Shown here: positions 25,841 through 34,608 of the stretch, piece by piece | How the letters are laid out: each line of letters starts with the position of its first letter | How positions within the stretch are numbered: position 1 is the stretch's first letter | Assembly (NCBI GenBank): GCA_012960465.1 | Contig: DUBF01000148.1 | Location: 1-64,000 of the forward strand | DNA length: 64,000 bases | Reading direction: 5' to 3' | Source of the DNA: Rhodospirillales bacterium | Lineage (GTDB): Bacteria > Pseudomonadota > Alphaproteobacteria > Rhodospirillales > UBA2165 | Program-made: the position numbers and the translations under genes | Notes under the pieces: model-generated | Database searches by the model: none | Told to the model about the DNA's origin: nothing | The model's input: only the letters and a program-made list of their open reading frames with translations

Positions 25841-26863
25841 TTAACTTTTTTTTGTTACAGTAGCTTCCTCGAAGGTCGCCATACCATTATGGCAGGCAAC
25901 TGCGCTACGCAAAATTCCGACAGCTAAAGCTGCTCCTGACCCCTCACCAAGCCGCATACCGAAATCAAACAATGGTATTTTATTAATTTTTTCAAGGAGA
26001 TGTCGATGGCCGGGCTCGGCTGAGACATGTGCTACCATACAATGATCTAATGCATAAGCATCTAATGAATGTAATGTGGCGGCCGCGGCACAAGTAACAT
26101 ACCCATCTAACAAAACAGGTATTCGCGAAAGGCGTGCAGCTATAATAGCACCGCATATTGCGGCCATTTCGCGGCCACCCAGGCAACGCAATATTTCAAG
26201 GCCATCTACTAGAACGGCCTTATGCAGTATAACGCTTTCTCTTACGATTCTTATTTTATTATCGAGCTCTTTACCTTCTATGCCAGTACCAGGTCCGACC
26301 CAATCAGCAGCTTCGCCGCCATAAAGTGCATGGCAAATTGCTGCTGAGGCAGTTGTATTACCTATACCCATTTCTCCGATACATAGAACATCTACTCCCA
26401 CATCTGGACCGGACATTCCAAAAGCTACAGCTTCGGCGCAATCTCCATCATCCATCGCCGGTTCTCGAGAGAAGTCACGGGTTGGGATTTCAAGAGCTGC
26501 TTCCATCACCTTGAGCTCGATATCAAAAACTTTACAAATTTGATTTATGGCAGCTCCCCCATTTTGGAAATTTGATATCATTTGTTGATTTACTTCTGGT
26601 GGAAAAGCAGAAACATTTTGTGACGTTATACCATGCGAGCCGGCAAAAATAATGGTTCTTGGTAAATTAATTTGTGCGGGATGTTTACCTTGCCATCCAG
26701 CCAACCATTCAGCTATTTCTTCTAGTCGCCCCAGGGAGCCTTTTGGTTTGGTGAGTTGAGGTTCTCGTAATCGGGCTGCTGCCATGGCTTCCTCATCTGG
26801 TCCCGGGAAACTTTGAGTTAATTCTCTAATTGCATCTAACGTTGTGACAGGGTTTTTTTCCAT
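25841..26863 (-). CDS. cobT: Nicotinate-nucleotide-dimethylbenzimidazole phosphoribosyltransferase
   Basis: A 340-aa enzyme that makes alpha-ribazole 5'-phosphate from NaMN and 5,6-dimethylbenzimidazole for the lower ligand of B12. Signature text includes LTKPKGSLGRLEEIAEWLAG, IFAGSHGIT, GEMGIGNTTASAAI, DALDHCMVAH-like sequence and the C-terminal FDFGMRLGEGSGAALA with the catalytic Glu. Length is normal for CobT (Salmonella naming; CobU in Pseudomonas naming). It is divergent from cobS with a 111-bp gap. Confidence 0.96.
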   Translation of the reverse strand: MEKNPVTTLDAIRELTQSFPGPDEEAMAAARLREPQLTKPKGSLGRLEEIAEWLAGWQGKHPAQINLPRTIIFAGSHGITSQNVSAFPPEVNQQMISNFQNGGAAINQICKVFDIELKVMEAALEIPTRDFSREPAMDDGDCAEAVAFGMSGPDVGVDVLCIGEMGIGNTTASAAICHALYGGEAADWVGPGTGIEGKELDNKIRIVRESVILHKAVLVDGLEILRCLGGREMAAICGAIIAARLSRIPVLLDGYVTCAAAATLHSLDAYALDHCMVAHVSAEPGHRHLLEKINKIPLFDFGMRLGEGSGAALAVGILRSAVACHNGMATFEEATVTKKS

Positions 26864-26974
26864 TACGTATTTCCGTCGTATTTAGAAATTGTTTGAGTAT
26901 ATTAAACTAGAATCATAACGTGTCATATAACGCGGATAGGATGTGCGAAAGCAATTTTTTTTAAGGGGCTTACT

Positions 26975-27868
26975 TTGGCTAAAAAAAAAGAAAATACTGA
27001 TAATCAAGATGATCGTGATGTAAGTGTATCGCAAGAAAAAATTCTTGACGAAGAATTAGCAGATAATTCTGATTTAATAGGGCGAATAAAATATAACGTA
27101 AACAAACAGGGCTGGTTTTCGGATCTAAAAATCTGTTTTTGCGTATTAACACGACTGCCTGTGTACATAGGTATCTCGCCCGAAGATTTCTCTATTTCTA
27201 ACGCATCTAGGTTTTTCCCTATTGTTGGGGCTTTTATCGGTTTATTAGCATCTGTAGTTTTATGGATTGGCAGTTGGTTTGGGTTTTCACCGAATCTGCT
27301 GGCATTATTTGCTTTACTTACAATCACGCTTGTAACTGGAGCACTGCATGAGGATGGATTGGCGGATACGTTTGATGGTCTTGGTGGTGGGATAACGCGA
27401 GATCAGAAACTAAAAATTATGCGCGATAGTCAAATAGGAAGCTATGGTGTAATGGCCTTGCTTTTTAGTTTTGGTTTACGCTGGGCTGCATATGCCGAAA
27501 TAACTGAACTAGGGTTTAGTATTATATTGTCTGCGTTAATTGCTACTGCAGCTGGTTCGCGTGCGGCTTTACCAGTCATTATGCATTTAATTCCGGTTGC
27601 TCGTGAGGATGGTTTGAGTGCTAGTGCTGGCAAGCCGAGCCTTGATCGTGCCATTACAGCTTTATTAATTGGTATAGGTTGTCTGCTGTTTTTATTAGGC
27701 TTTAGAGTTAGTATCGTCGCTTTGGGTATGTCCATCTTGGTTGCTAGCCTTTTCGTCTATTTTGTAGCAACCCGCATAGGAGGTCAAACTGGCGATGTTT
27801 TAGGTGCAGCTCAACAGATAACCGAGATAACAATATTATTGGCAATTATTATGGTAGGTATGGAATGA
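26975..27868 (+). CDS. cobS: Adenosylcobinamide-GDP ribazoletransferase
   Basis: A 297-aa inner-membrane enzyme (CobS of Salmonella, CobV of Pseudomonas) joining adenosylcobinamide-GDP to alpha-ribazole. GALHEDGLADTFDGLGGG is the metal-binding signature, and several hydrophobic helices follow. It starts with TTG after AAGGGG. The first 45 residues are hydrophilic and acidic/Lys-rich, longer than usual, before SDLKICFCVLTRLPV where family homology begins. It overlaps the phosphatase gene by 4 nt (ATGA). Confidence 0.95.
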   Translation: MAKKKENTDNQDDRDVSVSQEKILDEELADNSDLIGRIKYNVNKQGWFSDLKICFCVLTRLPVYIGISPEDFSISNASRFFPIVGAFIGLLASVVLWIGSWFGFSPNLLALFALLTITLVTGALHEDGLADTFDGLGGGITRDQKLKIMRDSQIGSYGVMALLFSFGLRWAAYAEITELGFSIILSALIATAAGSRAALPVIMHLIPVAREDGLSASAGKPSLDRAITALLIGIGCLLFLLGFRVSIVALGMSILVASLFVYFVATRIGGQTGDVLGAAQQITEITILLAIIMVGME

Positions 27869-28446
27869 CTTCAACGCGTTGGTGGTGGGTGCGTCACGCC
27901 CCCTCTGCGGGGCTACCTGGGATCATTCATGGTCAAGATGATGTTGATGCTGACCTTACTGACCACACGGCAATTGAGGACCGTATAGCTATGTTGCCAA
28001 AAGACGCAGTTTGGTTGACGAGTGGATTGCCTAGAACTGTGCAAACAGCAGTAGCGCTAGGGGCAGCCAACTGTCGAATAGTAACGGAGTTAATGGAGCA
28101 AGATTTTGGCGATTGGAATGGCAAAAGTTGGAGCGATCTTAGAGATAATCAAACTCGAAATTTCTGGATGAATTTTGCAACCGAGGCACCGCCTGGCGGC
28201 GAGAGTTTTGTGCATATGATGGACAGAGTTTCGCATACCATAGCAGAACTATCTTTGGAATACGAAGGTCGAGATATCATAGCAGTCGCACATGCTGGTA
28301 CAATTCGTGCAGCCTTAACAATGGCATTGAATTTATTCGCAAAATCAGCTTTAACCTTTCAATTGGATAATTTATCAATTACCGAGATTGAGAATATTCC
28401 CGGTGGCGACTTGAGAGCTTGGTGTGTTCACGGAATTAATCGCTAA
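27865..28446 (+). CDS. cobC: Histidine phosphatase, alpha-ribazole phosphatase type
   Basis: A 193-aa phosphoglycerate-mutase-like phosphatase. The catalytic phosphohistidine loop is VRHAPSAG (the family usually has RHG/RHA), and the second catalytic His lies in VAHAGTIRAAL. Coupling with cobS by an ATGA overlap supports dephosphorylation of alpha-ribazole 5'-phosphate or of adenosylcobalamin phosphate in the last steps of B12 assembly. The symbol follows Salmonella naming and is unrelated to the aminotransferase at 47700-48728. Confidence 0.88.
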   Translation: MTSTRWWWVRHAPSAGLPGIIHGQDDVDADLTDHTAIEDRIAMLPKDAVWLTSGLPRTVQTAVALGAANCRIVTELMEQDFGDWNGKSWSDLRDNQTRNFWMNFATEAPPGGESFVHMMDRVSHTIAELSLEYEGRDIIAVAHAGTIRAALTMALNLFAKSALTFQLDNLSITEIENIPGGDLRAWCVHGINR

Positions 28447-28649
28447 TCGATTATTAGTATTCCAACATCTAAATGCTAGCCTTATCGGAGCTCCGACAGC
28501 ATAATACGGATCGTAGATTTGGGTGCTTCAGGCTCTGTTAATTTTGATGTTAGGGATCTTGGGGAAAAATCCCAAGTAAGTTAGTTATGGTAGTGTGTCA
28601 TCATTTAGAGCTCTTATGAAAAATATATCGAGAAGATATTCTCGTTTAA
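28447..28649. other. Non-coding gap with three inverted repeats before cobU
   Basis: This 203-bp gap contains a 12-bp perfect palindrome TCGGAGCTCCGA (28485-28496), a hairpin CTTGGG-7 nt-CCCAAG (28558-28576) and CGAGAA-GATA-TTCTCG (28629-28644) ending 5 nt before the cobU ATG. None has a T-run. No riboswitch core is present. They could be operators or RNA structures affecting cobU translation. Confidence 0.35.
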
Positions 28650-29195
28650 ATGGCTGCGTTTGTCATGGGTGAACCTTTAAACTTAAAACAGTCCGGTTTT
28701 ACCCTAGTACTTGGGGGCCAGCGTTCGGGCAAAAGTTTTTTTGCTGAGCAACTTATCGAAAAGGTTGGTGGAGGAATTTATGTAGCCACCTCTGAATCCC
28801 ATGATGGTGAAATGGCATCGCGGATATTAATCCATCAGGAACGCCGGGGTGATTTGTGGCAAACCATTGAGGAACCAATATTATTAGTCCAGACGCTCTT
28901 ATCTTTAAAAGGCCGCCGGAAGCCTGTTTTAGTAGATTGTTTGACGTTGTGGTTAACAAATATAATGTTACTTAATAAGAATATTGAGACAGAAATAGAC
29001 GATTTGTGTGCATTGGCTGAGAATATAGATTTTCCCGTTGTTTTTGTTTCTAATGAGGTTGGTCAAGGAATTATACCAGATAACGCTTTAGCGCGACAAT
29101 TTGCCGATTGGGCTGGTAAAATGAACCAGAAGATTGCTACTGTTTCTGATAATGTTATTTTTATGACCGCGGGAATTTCTCAAATACTAAAATAA
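28650..29195 (+). CDS. cobU: Adenosylcobinamide kinase / guanylyltransferase
   Basis: A 181-aa bifunctional enzyme (CobU in Salmonella, CobP in Pseudomonas) that phosphorylates adenosylcobinamide and attaches GMP. The P-loop GGQRSGKS is at residues 22-29, HQERRGDLW follows with the GMP-accepting His, and VDCLTLWLTNIM plus VSNEVGQGIIPDN are family strands. The first ATG lacks a clear Shine-Dalgarno. An alternative ATG lies five codons later. It is 9 nt upstream of cobW and begins the long core cluster. Confidence 0.95.
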   Translation: MAAFVMGEPLNLKQSGFTLVLGGQRSGKSFFAEQLIEKVGGGIYVATSESHDGEMASRILIHQERRGDLWQTIEEPILLVQTLLSLKGRRKPVLVDCLTLWLTNIMLLNKNIETEIDDLCALAENIDFPVVFVSNEVGQGIIPDNALARQFADWAGKMNQKIATVSDNVIFMTAGISQILK

Positions 29196-29204
29196 GGAAT
29201 AATA

Positions 29205-30239
29205 ATGGCTTTAGAGACTAAAGTACCTGTTACTGTGATAACTGGCTTTTTAGGGGCGGGGAAAACTAGTTTGATCCGCCATATGTTGGAGAATGCTGGT
29301 AGCAAGAAACTAGCTTTAATCATTAATGAATTTGGTGATCTTGGTATTGATGGTGATATTCTAAAAGGTTGTGGTGACGAGACTTGTTCTGAAGAGGATG
29401 TTTTGGAGCTGACGAATGGCTGTATCTGTTGTACCGTTGCCGATGATTTTATACCAACCCTTGAAAAGTTGTTAAATCGGGAGGAACGTCCAGATCAAAT
29501 CGTGATTGAAACCTCTGGTTTAGCGTTGCCCAAGCCTCTTATAAAGGCGTTCCAATGGCCAGAGATCCGATCTCGGACAACCGTCGATGGAGTGATTACT
29601 GTTGTTGATGGGCCAGCTGTAAACTCTGGATTGTTTGCTAATGACCCTGATTTAATTAAAAAGCAACGAGAAGCTGACCCATCGCTAGACCATGAGAACC
29701 CTTTAGAAGAAGTTTTCAACGACCAGTTAGCTTGTGCGGACATGGTGATTGTAAGCAAGTCTGACATGCTTGATGAAAAAAATTTAACAGATGTTTTAAC
29801 ACTTATAAATAAAAATTCTAGAACTTCGGTAGAAGCCATTCCTGTGGTTCATGGCCGACTTGATCCAAAAGTAATATTGGGTGTTGGGGCCGCTGTCGAA
29901 GATGAGGTGGATACTCGACCGTCCTGCCACGATGACGAAGAAGATCATGAGCATGATGACTTTGATACTATTACGGTCAACATTTCTGCAGCATGCGTAC
30001 CCATCGATACTGTTAATCGAGTTAAACTTGCTCTTGATCAAGAGGGGGTTCTTCGGATTAAAGGTGTTACAGAAATCCGGGGTAAGGAAGCCCGGTTGGT
30101 AATCCAGGGTGTTGGTGGTCGTGTTGATTATTATTATGATCGACCATGGAACTTGAGCGAAAGCCGTAATAGTCAATTAGTTGTTATTGGATTAAAAGGT
30201 TTTGACTGTGATGCCGTCGAAACAATTCTGAAGAACTAA
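29205..30239 (+). CDS. cobW: CobW GTPase, cobalt-metallochaperone candidate
   Basis: A 344-aa G3E-family (COG0523) GTPase. Walker A GFLGAGKTS is near the N-terminus, GCICCTV is the metal-binding CxCC motif, and a CobW C-terminal domain ends the protein. Residues 241-253 form a Cys/His/Asp/Glu-rich loop (CHDDEEDHEHDD), a likely extra cobalt site. AAGGA precedes the ATG. It lies 8 nt before cobN, the usual partner arrangement, and is thought to deliver Co2+ for insertion into the corrin ring. Confidence 0.95.
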   Translation: MALETKVPVTVITGFLGAGKTSLIRHMLENAGSKKLALIINEFGDLGIDGDILKGCGDETCSEEDVLELTNGCICCTVADDFIPTLEKLLNREERPDQIVIETSGLALPKPLIKAFQWPEIRSRTTVDGVITVVDGPAVNSGLFANDPDLIKKQREADPSLDHENPLEEVFNDQLACADMVIVSKSDMLDEKNLTDVLTLINKNSRTSVEAIPVVHGRLDPKVILGVGAAVEDEVDTRPSCHDDEEDHEHDDFDTITVNISAACVPIDTVNRVKLALDQEGVLRIKGVTEIRGKEARLVIQGVGGRVDYYYDRPWNLSESRNSQLVVIGLKGFDCDAVETILKN

Positions 30240-30247
30240 GAGGTAGT

Positions 30248-33200
30248 ATGCATCTACTTGTCACCCAACCTGGAGAAATTAATGACGGTGGCCAGGCAGT
30301 GGACCTTGGACAATCGTCTGGCGACATTATATTTTTGTCGTCAGCAGCCAGCGATTTAGCAATATTAGCTGAACAGCATAAAACGTATAACTATCCGACT
30401 CTTAGGCTCGCTAATTTAATGCAGCTTAGCCATAACATGTCGGTGGACTTGTATATAGAGAATACAATTATTGGGGCTAAGATAGTAATTATTCGGTTAC
30501 TTGGGGGGCTGGGTTATTGGTCTTACGGGATTGAACAAATCAGGATTACATGTCTGAAGTATCATATAAAATTTGCCGTTGTACCGGGTGATGCCGCTCC
30601 AGATCCAGAATTAATAGAACAATCTACTTTGGAGCCTGAGGCCTGCCATCGAATATGGCAGTATTGTGTGCAAAGTGGGCCAGATAATATTCGCAGTCTA
30701 TTGGATTATTCAAGTTCATTAATTGGCAAAGAAGTTATGTGGCGTGAACCTGTGTCGTTATTACATTCTGGTGTGTATTGGCCTTTAATCTCTAATCCGG
30801 ACTTAGCACAAATCAGTGATAAATGGGTTAAAGAGTATCCCGTGGTTGCAATTGTATTTTATCGTTCTCTCCTGCAAACTTCCGATCTTGATCCTATAGA
30901 TGTATTGATCGAACGGCTACAGTCTCAGAATATTAATCCCCTGCCCATTTTTGTTGGAAGTTTGAAAGATCTTATTTCCGCAGAGATCGTTAGAAAGCTG
31001 ATCAAAGAAACGCGCCCTGCTGTTATTTTAAATTGTACTGGTTTTGCAGTGTCTTCACCGGGTAGTGCTATCTTCGATACGCCCTTCCTCCTGGCTAATT
31101 GTCCTGTTTTTCAAGTTATACTATCGGGAGGGACATTTACAGAGTGGCAGGAAGGCACGCGCGGCTTGTCGCCAAAAGATCTCGCGATGAATGTAGCTCT
31201 CCCTGAGGTCGATGGACGCCTCATAACACGAGCAATCTCGTTTAAAAAATCGCAGAAATTTGATAAATCAACGGAAGTTACGGTTATTAAACATGAGGCA
31301 GTTCAGTCACGTATAGATTTTGTGGTAGCGCTTGCTGCATCTTGGGCACGTTTGCGTTCTGTTAAAGTTGCTGAGAAGCGGATAGCTTTAGTCGTAGCAA
31401 ATTACCCAAATAAAGATGGTCGCCTTGGCAATGGAGTGGGACTTGATACGCCAACCAGTATTGGCGTTGCTCTCGAACGTATGATTAAGGAAGGTTATAC
31501 GCTTGGTCCAAATGTGCCTACCACAAGTAAAGAAATAATGGGTCGATTGATGGCGGGGCCAACAAATGCCGCGGGTAAGCGGATCGGAGGCGAGTTATTC
31601 TCTTTGGTTGATTACCAAAATTTCTATAAAACGCTGCCCACGCCTGTTCAAGGTGATATATTGAAGCGCTGGGGTAAGCCAAACGATGATCCTTTTTTCT
31701 CAAACGGGAACTTTATTTTGCCTGCACATATTTTCGGCAATGTTATATTAGCTGTGCAGCCGGCACGTGGCTACAATATTGATCCTACATCATCCTATCA
31801 TGATCCTGATCTAGTACCACCTCATGGTTATCTCGCATTTTATGCTTGGTTGCGTAACAAAATGAATATCCATGCAATAGTTCATTTTGGTAAACATGGA
31901 AACCTTGAATGGTTGCCCGGAAAGGCATTAATGCTGGATAATACCTGCTATCCGGAAATTGTTTTAGGACCGGTACCTCATCTGTATCCTTTTATCGTCA
32001 ATGACCCTGGTGAAGGTACTCAGGCAAAGCGGAGATCGGGAGCCATTATAATTGATCACTTAACTCCTCCTTTAACGCGAGCCGAAAGTTACGGACCCTT
32101 GAGAGATTTAGAGCAACTGATTGATGAGTATTACCAAGCTACCGGTATGGATCCGCGGAGGCTCCAAATATTAGGTGAAGAAATTCTCGTTCTTAGTCGT
32201 AGCATTGGCCTTGATAAAGATATTGGGATTAAGAATTCAGATGGTGAGAATGTCGCTTTATCAAAGATAGATAATTATCTCTGCGAGTTGAAGGAAATGC
32301 AGATTAGAGATGGTCTTCATATTTTTGGAAACTCACCAACTGGTATTCAAAAGACCGACCTTATGATAGCACTTACTAGGTTGCAGCGCGGGAGTGGTAA
32401 GGGTGCGGAGGCCTCGATTATTCGTGCCTTGGCTAAAGATTTGGAGATTAAAGACTTTGACCCGCTTGATTGTGAAATGGGTAACGTTTGGCTGGCTGTT
32501 AGACCCAAGGAACTAAAGCGTTATGGGGGAGTGTGGCGTAGCAATGGGGATACTGTAGAACGCCTTGAAATGTTGGCACAGAGTATTCTTATAGGAGAGG
32601 TTAATCCAAAACGACACTGGAAAAGGACAAATGCAGTAATCGAATTTATTCAACAAACCCTCGATCCAATTATTTCTGATTGTGGCGAGCAAGAATTGTC
32701 TGGTTTGATGAAAGGGCTGGCAGGCTGTTTTGTAGAACCGGGAAGCAGCGGAGCACCAACTCGAGGGCGTTTGGACGTTTTGCCAACAGGTAAAAATTTT
32801 TTTTCCATTGACGTTCGAGCTGTTCCGACACCATCAGCTTGGAAGCTTGGTTGGAAATCTGCTACGTTATTGATCGAGCGCCACTTCCAAGAAAACGGCG
32901 AATATCCTAGGCGTTTGGCTATAAGTGCATGGGGGACAGCTAATATGCGCACCGGGGGTGATGATATTGCTCAGGCATTAGCCCTAATGGGTGTTCAGCC
33001 TGTTTGGGATAAGCAGGCCAATCGAATTACCGGCTTTGAGGTAATGCCGCTGACGGTTCTCGGGCGGCCTCGCGTCGATGTTATATTCAGGATTTCTGGG
33101 TTTTTCCGAGATGCGTTTCCTGCACAAGTCGATTTATTAGACTCGGCTGTACGCGCAGTCGCTGCGCAAGATGAGTCAGAATATGATAATCCTCTAGCCG

Positions 33201-33988
33201 CACAGACAAAAAAAGATTCAGCACTGTTAGTTGCAGGCGGTTCAGACGCTGATGATGCGTTACGCCGTGCAAGTTTTCGTATATTTGGTTCTAAACCAGG
33301 GGCGTATGGCGCAGGCCTGCAAACCCTAATTGACGAGCGCTGTTGGGAGAGTGATGAAGATCTTATGCGAGCTTATGTGGCATGGGGTAGCTACGCCTAT
33401 GGTGATGGTGCAGAGGGAAAGGCTGAGAAAAGCTTGTTCGAGGCGCGGCTCAAGGGTGTGGAAGTAGTTGTTCATAATCAAGATAATCGTGAACACGATC
33501 TTTTGGATAGTGATGACTACTATCAATTTGAAGGAGGTATAACAGCAGCAGTTCGAGAACTTTCTGGTCAACAGCCGACCATTTATCACAATGATCATTC
33601 AAGACCAGAGTTTCCAAAAATCCGCACGCTTGAGGAAGAAATTGGCCGCGTAGTTCGGGCGAGAGCTGCTAACCCAAAGTGGATAGAAGGCGTGATGCGG
33701 CACGGTTATAAAGGAGCCTTTGAGATGGCGGCAACGGTTGACTATCTATTTTCTTTTGCGGTGACGGCTCAAGTTGTAGATCATCATCACTTTGATCAAT
33801 TATTTGATGCTTATATATTGAATGAGCGTGTGTGCAGTTTTATCGAAGAATATAACACCCCGGCGTTGCGTGAAATTGTCGAACGTTTTGCTGAAGCCAT
33901 TGAAAGAGGTGTTTGGCACCCGCGATCTAACAGGGTGGGAGACATTTTAGCTCAATTAAAAAGTAAAAATTCAGGGGAACTTGTATGA
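30248..33988 (+). CDS. cobN: Cobaltochelatase large subunit CobN
   Basis: A 1246-aa CobN, the large subunit of the ATP-dependent chelatase that puts Co2+ into hydrogenobyrinic acid a,c-diamide. The family's central VHFGKHGNLEWLPGKAL, DPGEGTQAKRRSGA and C-terminal VDHHHFDQLFDAYI and AVRELSGQQPTIY-type segments are present. Length is normal. The usual partners, the AAA+ subunits CobS and CobT (chelatase), are not in this window. It overlaps cobO by 4 nt (ATGA). Its presence alongside CbiX is discussed under findings. Confidence 0.96.
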   Translation: MHLLVTQPGEINDGGQAVDLGQSSGDIIFLSSAASDLAILAEQHKTYNYPTLRLANLMQLSHNMSVDLYIENTIIGAKIVIIRLLGGLGYWSYGIEQIRITCLKYHIKFAVVPGDAAPDPELIEQSTLEPEACHRIWQYCVQSGPDNIRSLLDYSSSLIGKEVMWREPVSLLHSGVYWPLISNPDLAQISDKWVKEYPVVAIVFYRSLLQTSDLDPIDVLIERLQSQNINPLPIFVGSLKDLISAEIVRKLIKETRPAVILNCTGFAVSSPGSAIFDTPFLLANCPVFQVILSGGTFTEWQEGTRGLSPKDLAMNVALPEVDGRLITRAISFKKSQKFDKSTEVTVIKHEAVQSRIDFVVALAASWARLRSVKVAEKRIALVVANYPNKDGRLGNGVGLDTPTSIGVALERMIKEGYTLGPNVPTTSKEIMGRLMAGPTNAAGKRIGGELFSLVDYQNFYKTLPTPVQGDILKRWGKPNDDPFFSNGNFILPAHIFGNVILAVQPARGYNIDPTSSYHDPDLVPPHGYLAFYAWLRNKMNIHAIVHFGKHGNLEWLPGKALMLDNTCYPEIVLGPVPHLYPFIVNDPGEGTQAKRRSGAIIIDHLTPPLTRAESYGPLRDLEQLIDEYYQATGMDPRRLQILGEEILVLSRSIGLDKDIGIKNSDGENVALSKIDNYLCELKEMQIRDGLHIFGNSPTGIQKTDLMIALTRLQRGSGKGAEASIIRALAKDLEIKDFDPLDCEMGNVWLAVRPKELKRYGGVWRSNGDTVERLEMLAQSILIGEVNPKRHWKRTNAVIEFIQQTLDPIISDCGEQELSGLMKGLAGCFVEPGSSGAPTRGRLDVLPTGKNFFSIDVRAVPTPSAWKLGWKSATLLIERHFQENGEYPRRLAISAWGTANMRTGGDDIAQALALMGVQPVWDKQANRITGFEVMPLTVLGRPRVDVIFRISGFFRDAFPAQVDLLDSAVRAVAAQDESEYDNPLAAQTKKDSALLVAGGSDADDALRRASFRIFGSKPGAYGAGLQTLIDERCWESDEDLMRAYVAWGSYAYGDGAEGKAEKSLFEARLKGVEVVVHNQDNREHDLLDSDDYYQFEGGITAAVRELSGQQPTIYHNDHSRPEFPKIRTLEEEIGRVVRARAANPKWIEGVMRHGYKGAFEMAATVDYLFSFAVTAQVVDHHHFDQLFDAYILNERVCSFIEEYNTPALREIVERFAEAIERGVWHPRSNRVGDILAQLKSKNSGELV

Positions 33989-34605
33989 GTATTGAATTAT
34001 CTGAAGAAGAAATAAATCAACGAGCTAATGAAAAACGCCGTAAGCACAAGGCGGCAAAAGATAAACTACTAGCAACTAAAACTAAAGAGGGTGGTCTACT
34101 GGTCGTCCACACGGGCAAAGGTAAAGGTAAAACGACCGCCGCTATGGGGATCGTGGCCCGTTGTATTGGCCATGGGGAAAAAGTTGGTATTGTACAGTTT
34201 GTTAAAGGCAAGTGGGAAACAGGAGAGCGAGTTGTTCTCGAGGCTTTTCCAGAACTCGTAAATATTACGGCAATGGGAGAAGGTTTTACATGGGAGACAC
34301 AAGATCGGGCTCGAGATATTAAAGCGGCAAATGCAGCCTGGGCTCGCTCAAAGGAAATGATTGAAGACCCCGAATTTTTCTTGGTGCTTTTGGATGAGAT
34401 TAACATCGTGTTGCGCAATAATTATATCGACATTGAAGAAGTAGTTGAATATTTAAAAAATAAACCAAATGACAAACATGTGATTTGTACAGGTCGCAAT
34501 GCTAAGTTGGAATTAATTGAAGTGGCTGATTTGGTGACTGAGATGACCGAAATAAAACATCATTTTCGTGATGGATACAAAGCGCAGGCTGGAATAGAGT
34601 TTTAA
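33985..34605 (+). CDS. cobO: Corrinoid adenosyltransferase CobO
   Basis: A 206-aa CobA/CobO-type ATP:cob(I)alamin adenosyltransferase, which attaches the 5'-deoxyadenosyl group to cobalt. The P-loop VHTGKGKGKTTAAMG is at about residues 36-50, IVQFVKGKWETGER and VLLDEINIVLRNNYID follow, and the protein ends in the family's HHFRDGYKAQAGIEF. Length is typical. Translation is coupled to cobN by ATGA overlap, and cobQ starts 3 nt after its stop. Confidence 0.96.
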   Translation: MSIELSEEEINQRANEKRRKHKAAKDKLLATKTKEGGLLVVHTGKGKGKTTAAMGIVARCIGHGEKVGIVQFVKGKWETGERVVLEAFPELVNITAMGEGFTWETQDRARDIKAANAAWARSKEMIEDPEFFLVLLDEINIVLRNNYIDIEEVVEYLKNKPNDKHVICTGRNAKLELIEVADLVTEMTEIKHHFRDGYKAQAGIEF

Positions 34606-34608
34606 TTT

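Noticed and set aside
29796..30176. 126-codon minus-strand ORF
   Set aside because: It is a shadow of cobW with low-complexity Ile/Thr/Asn sequence.
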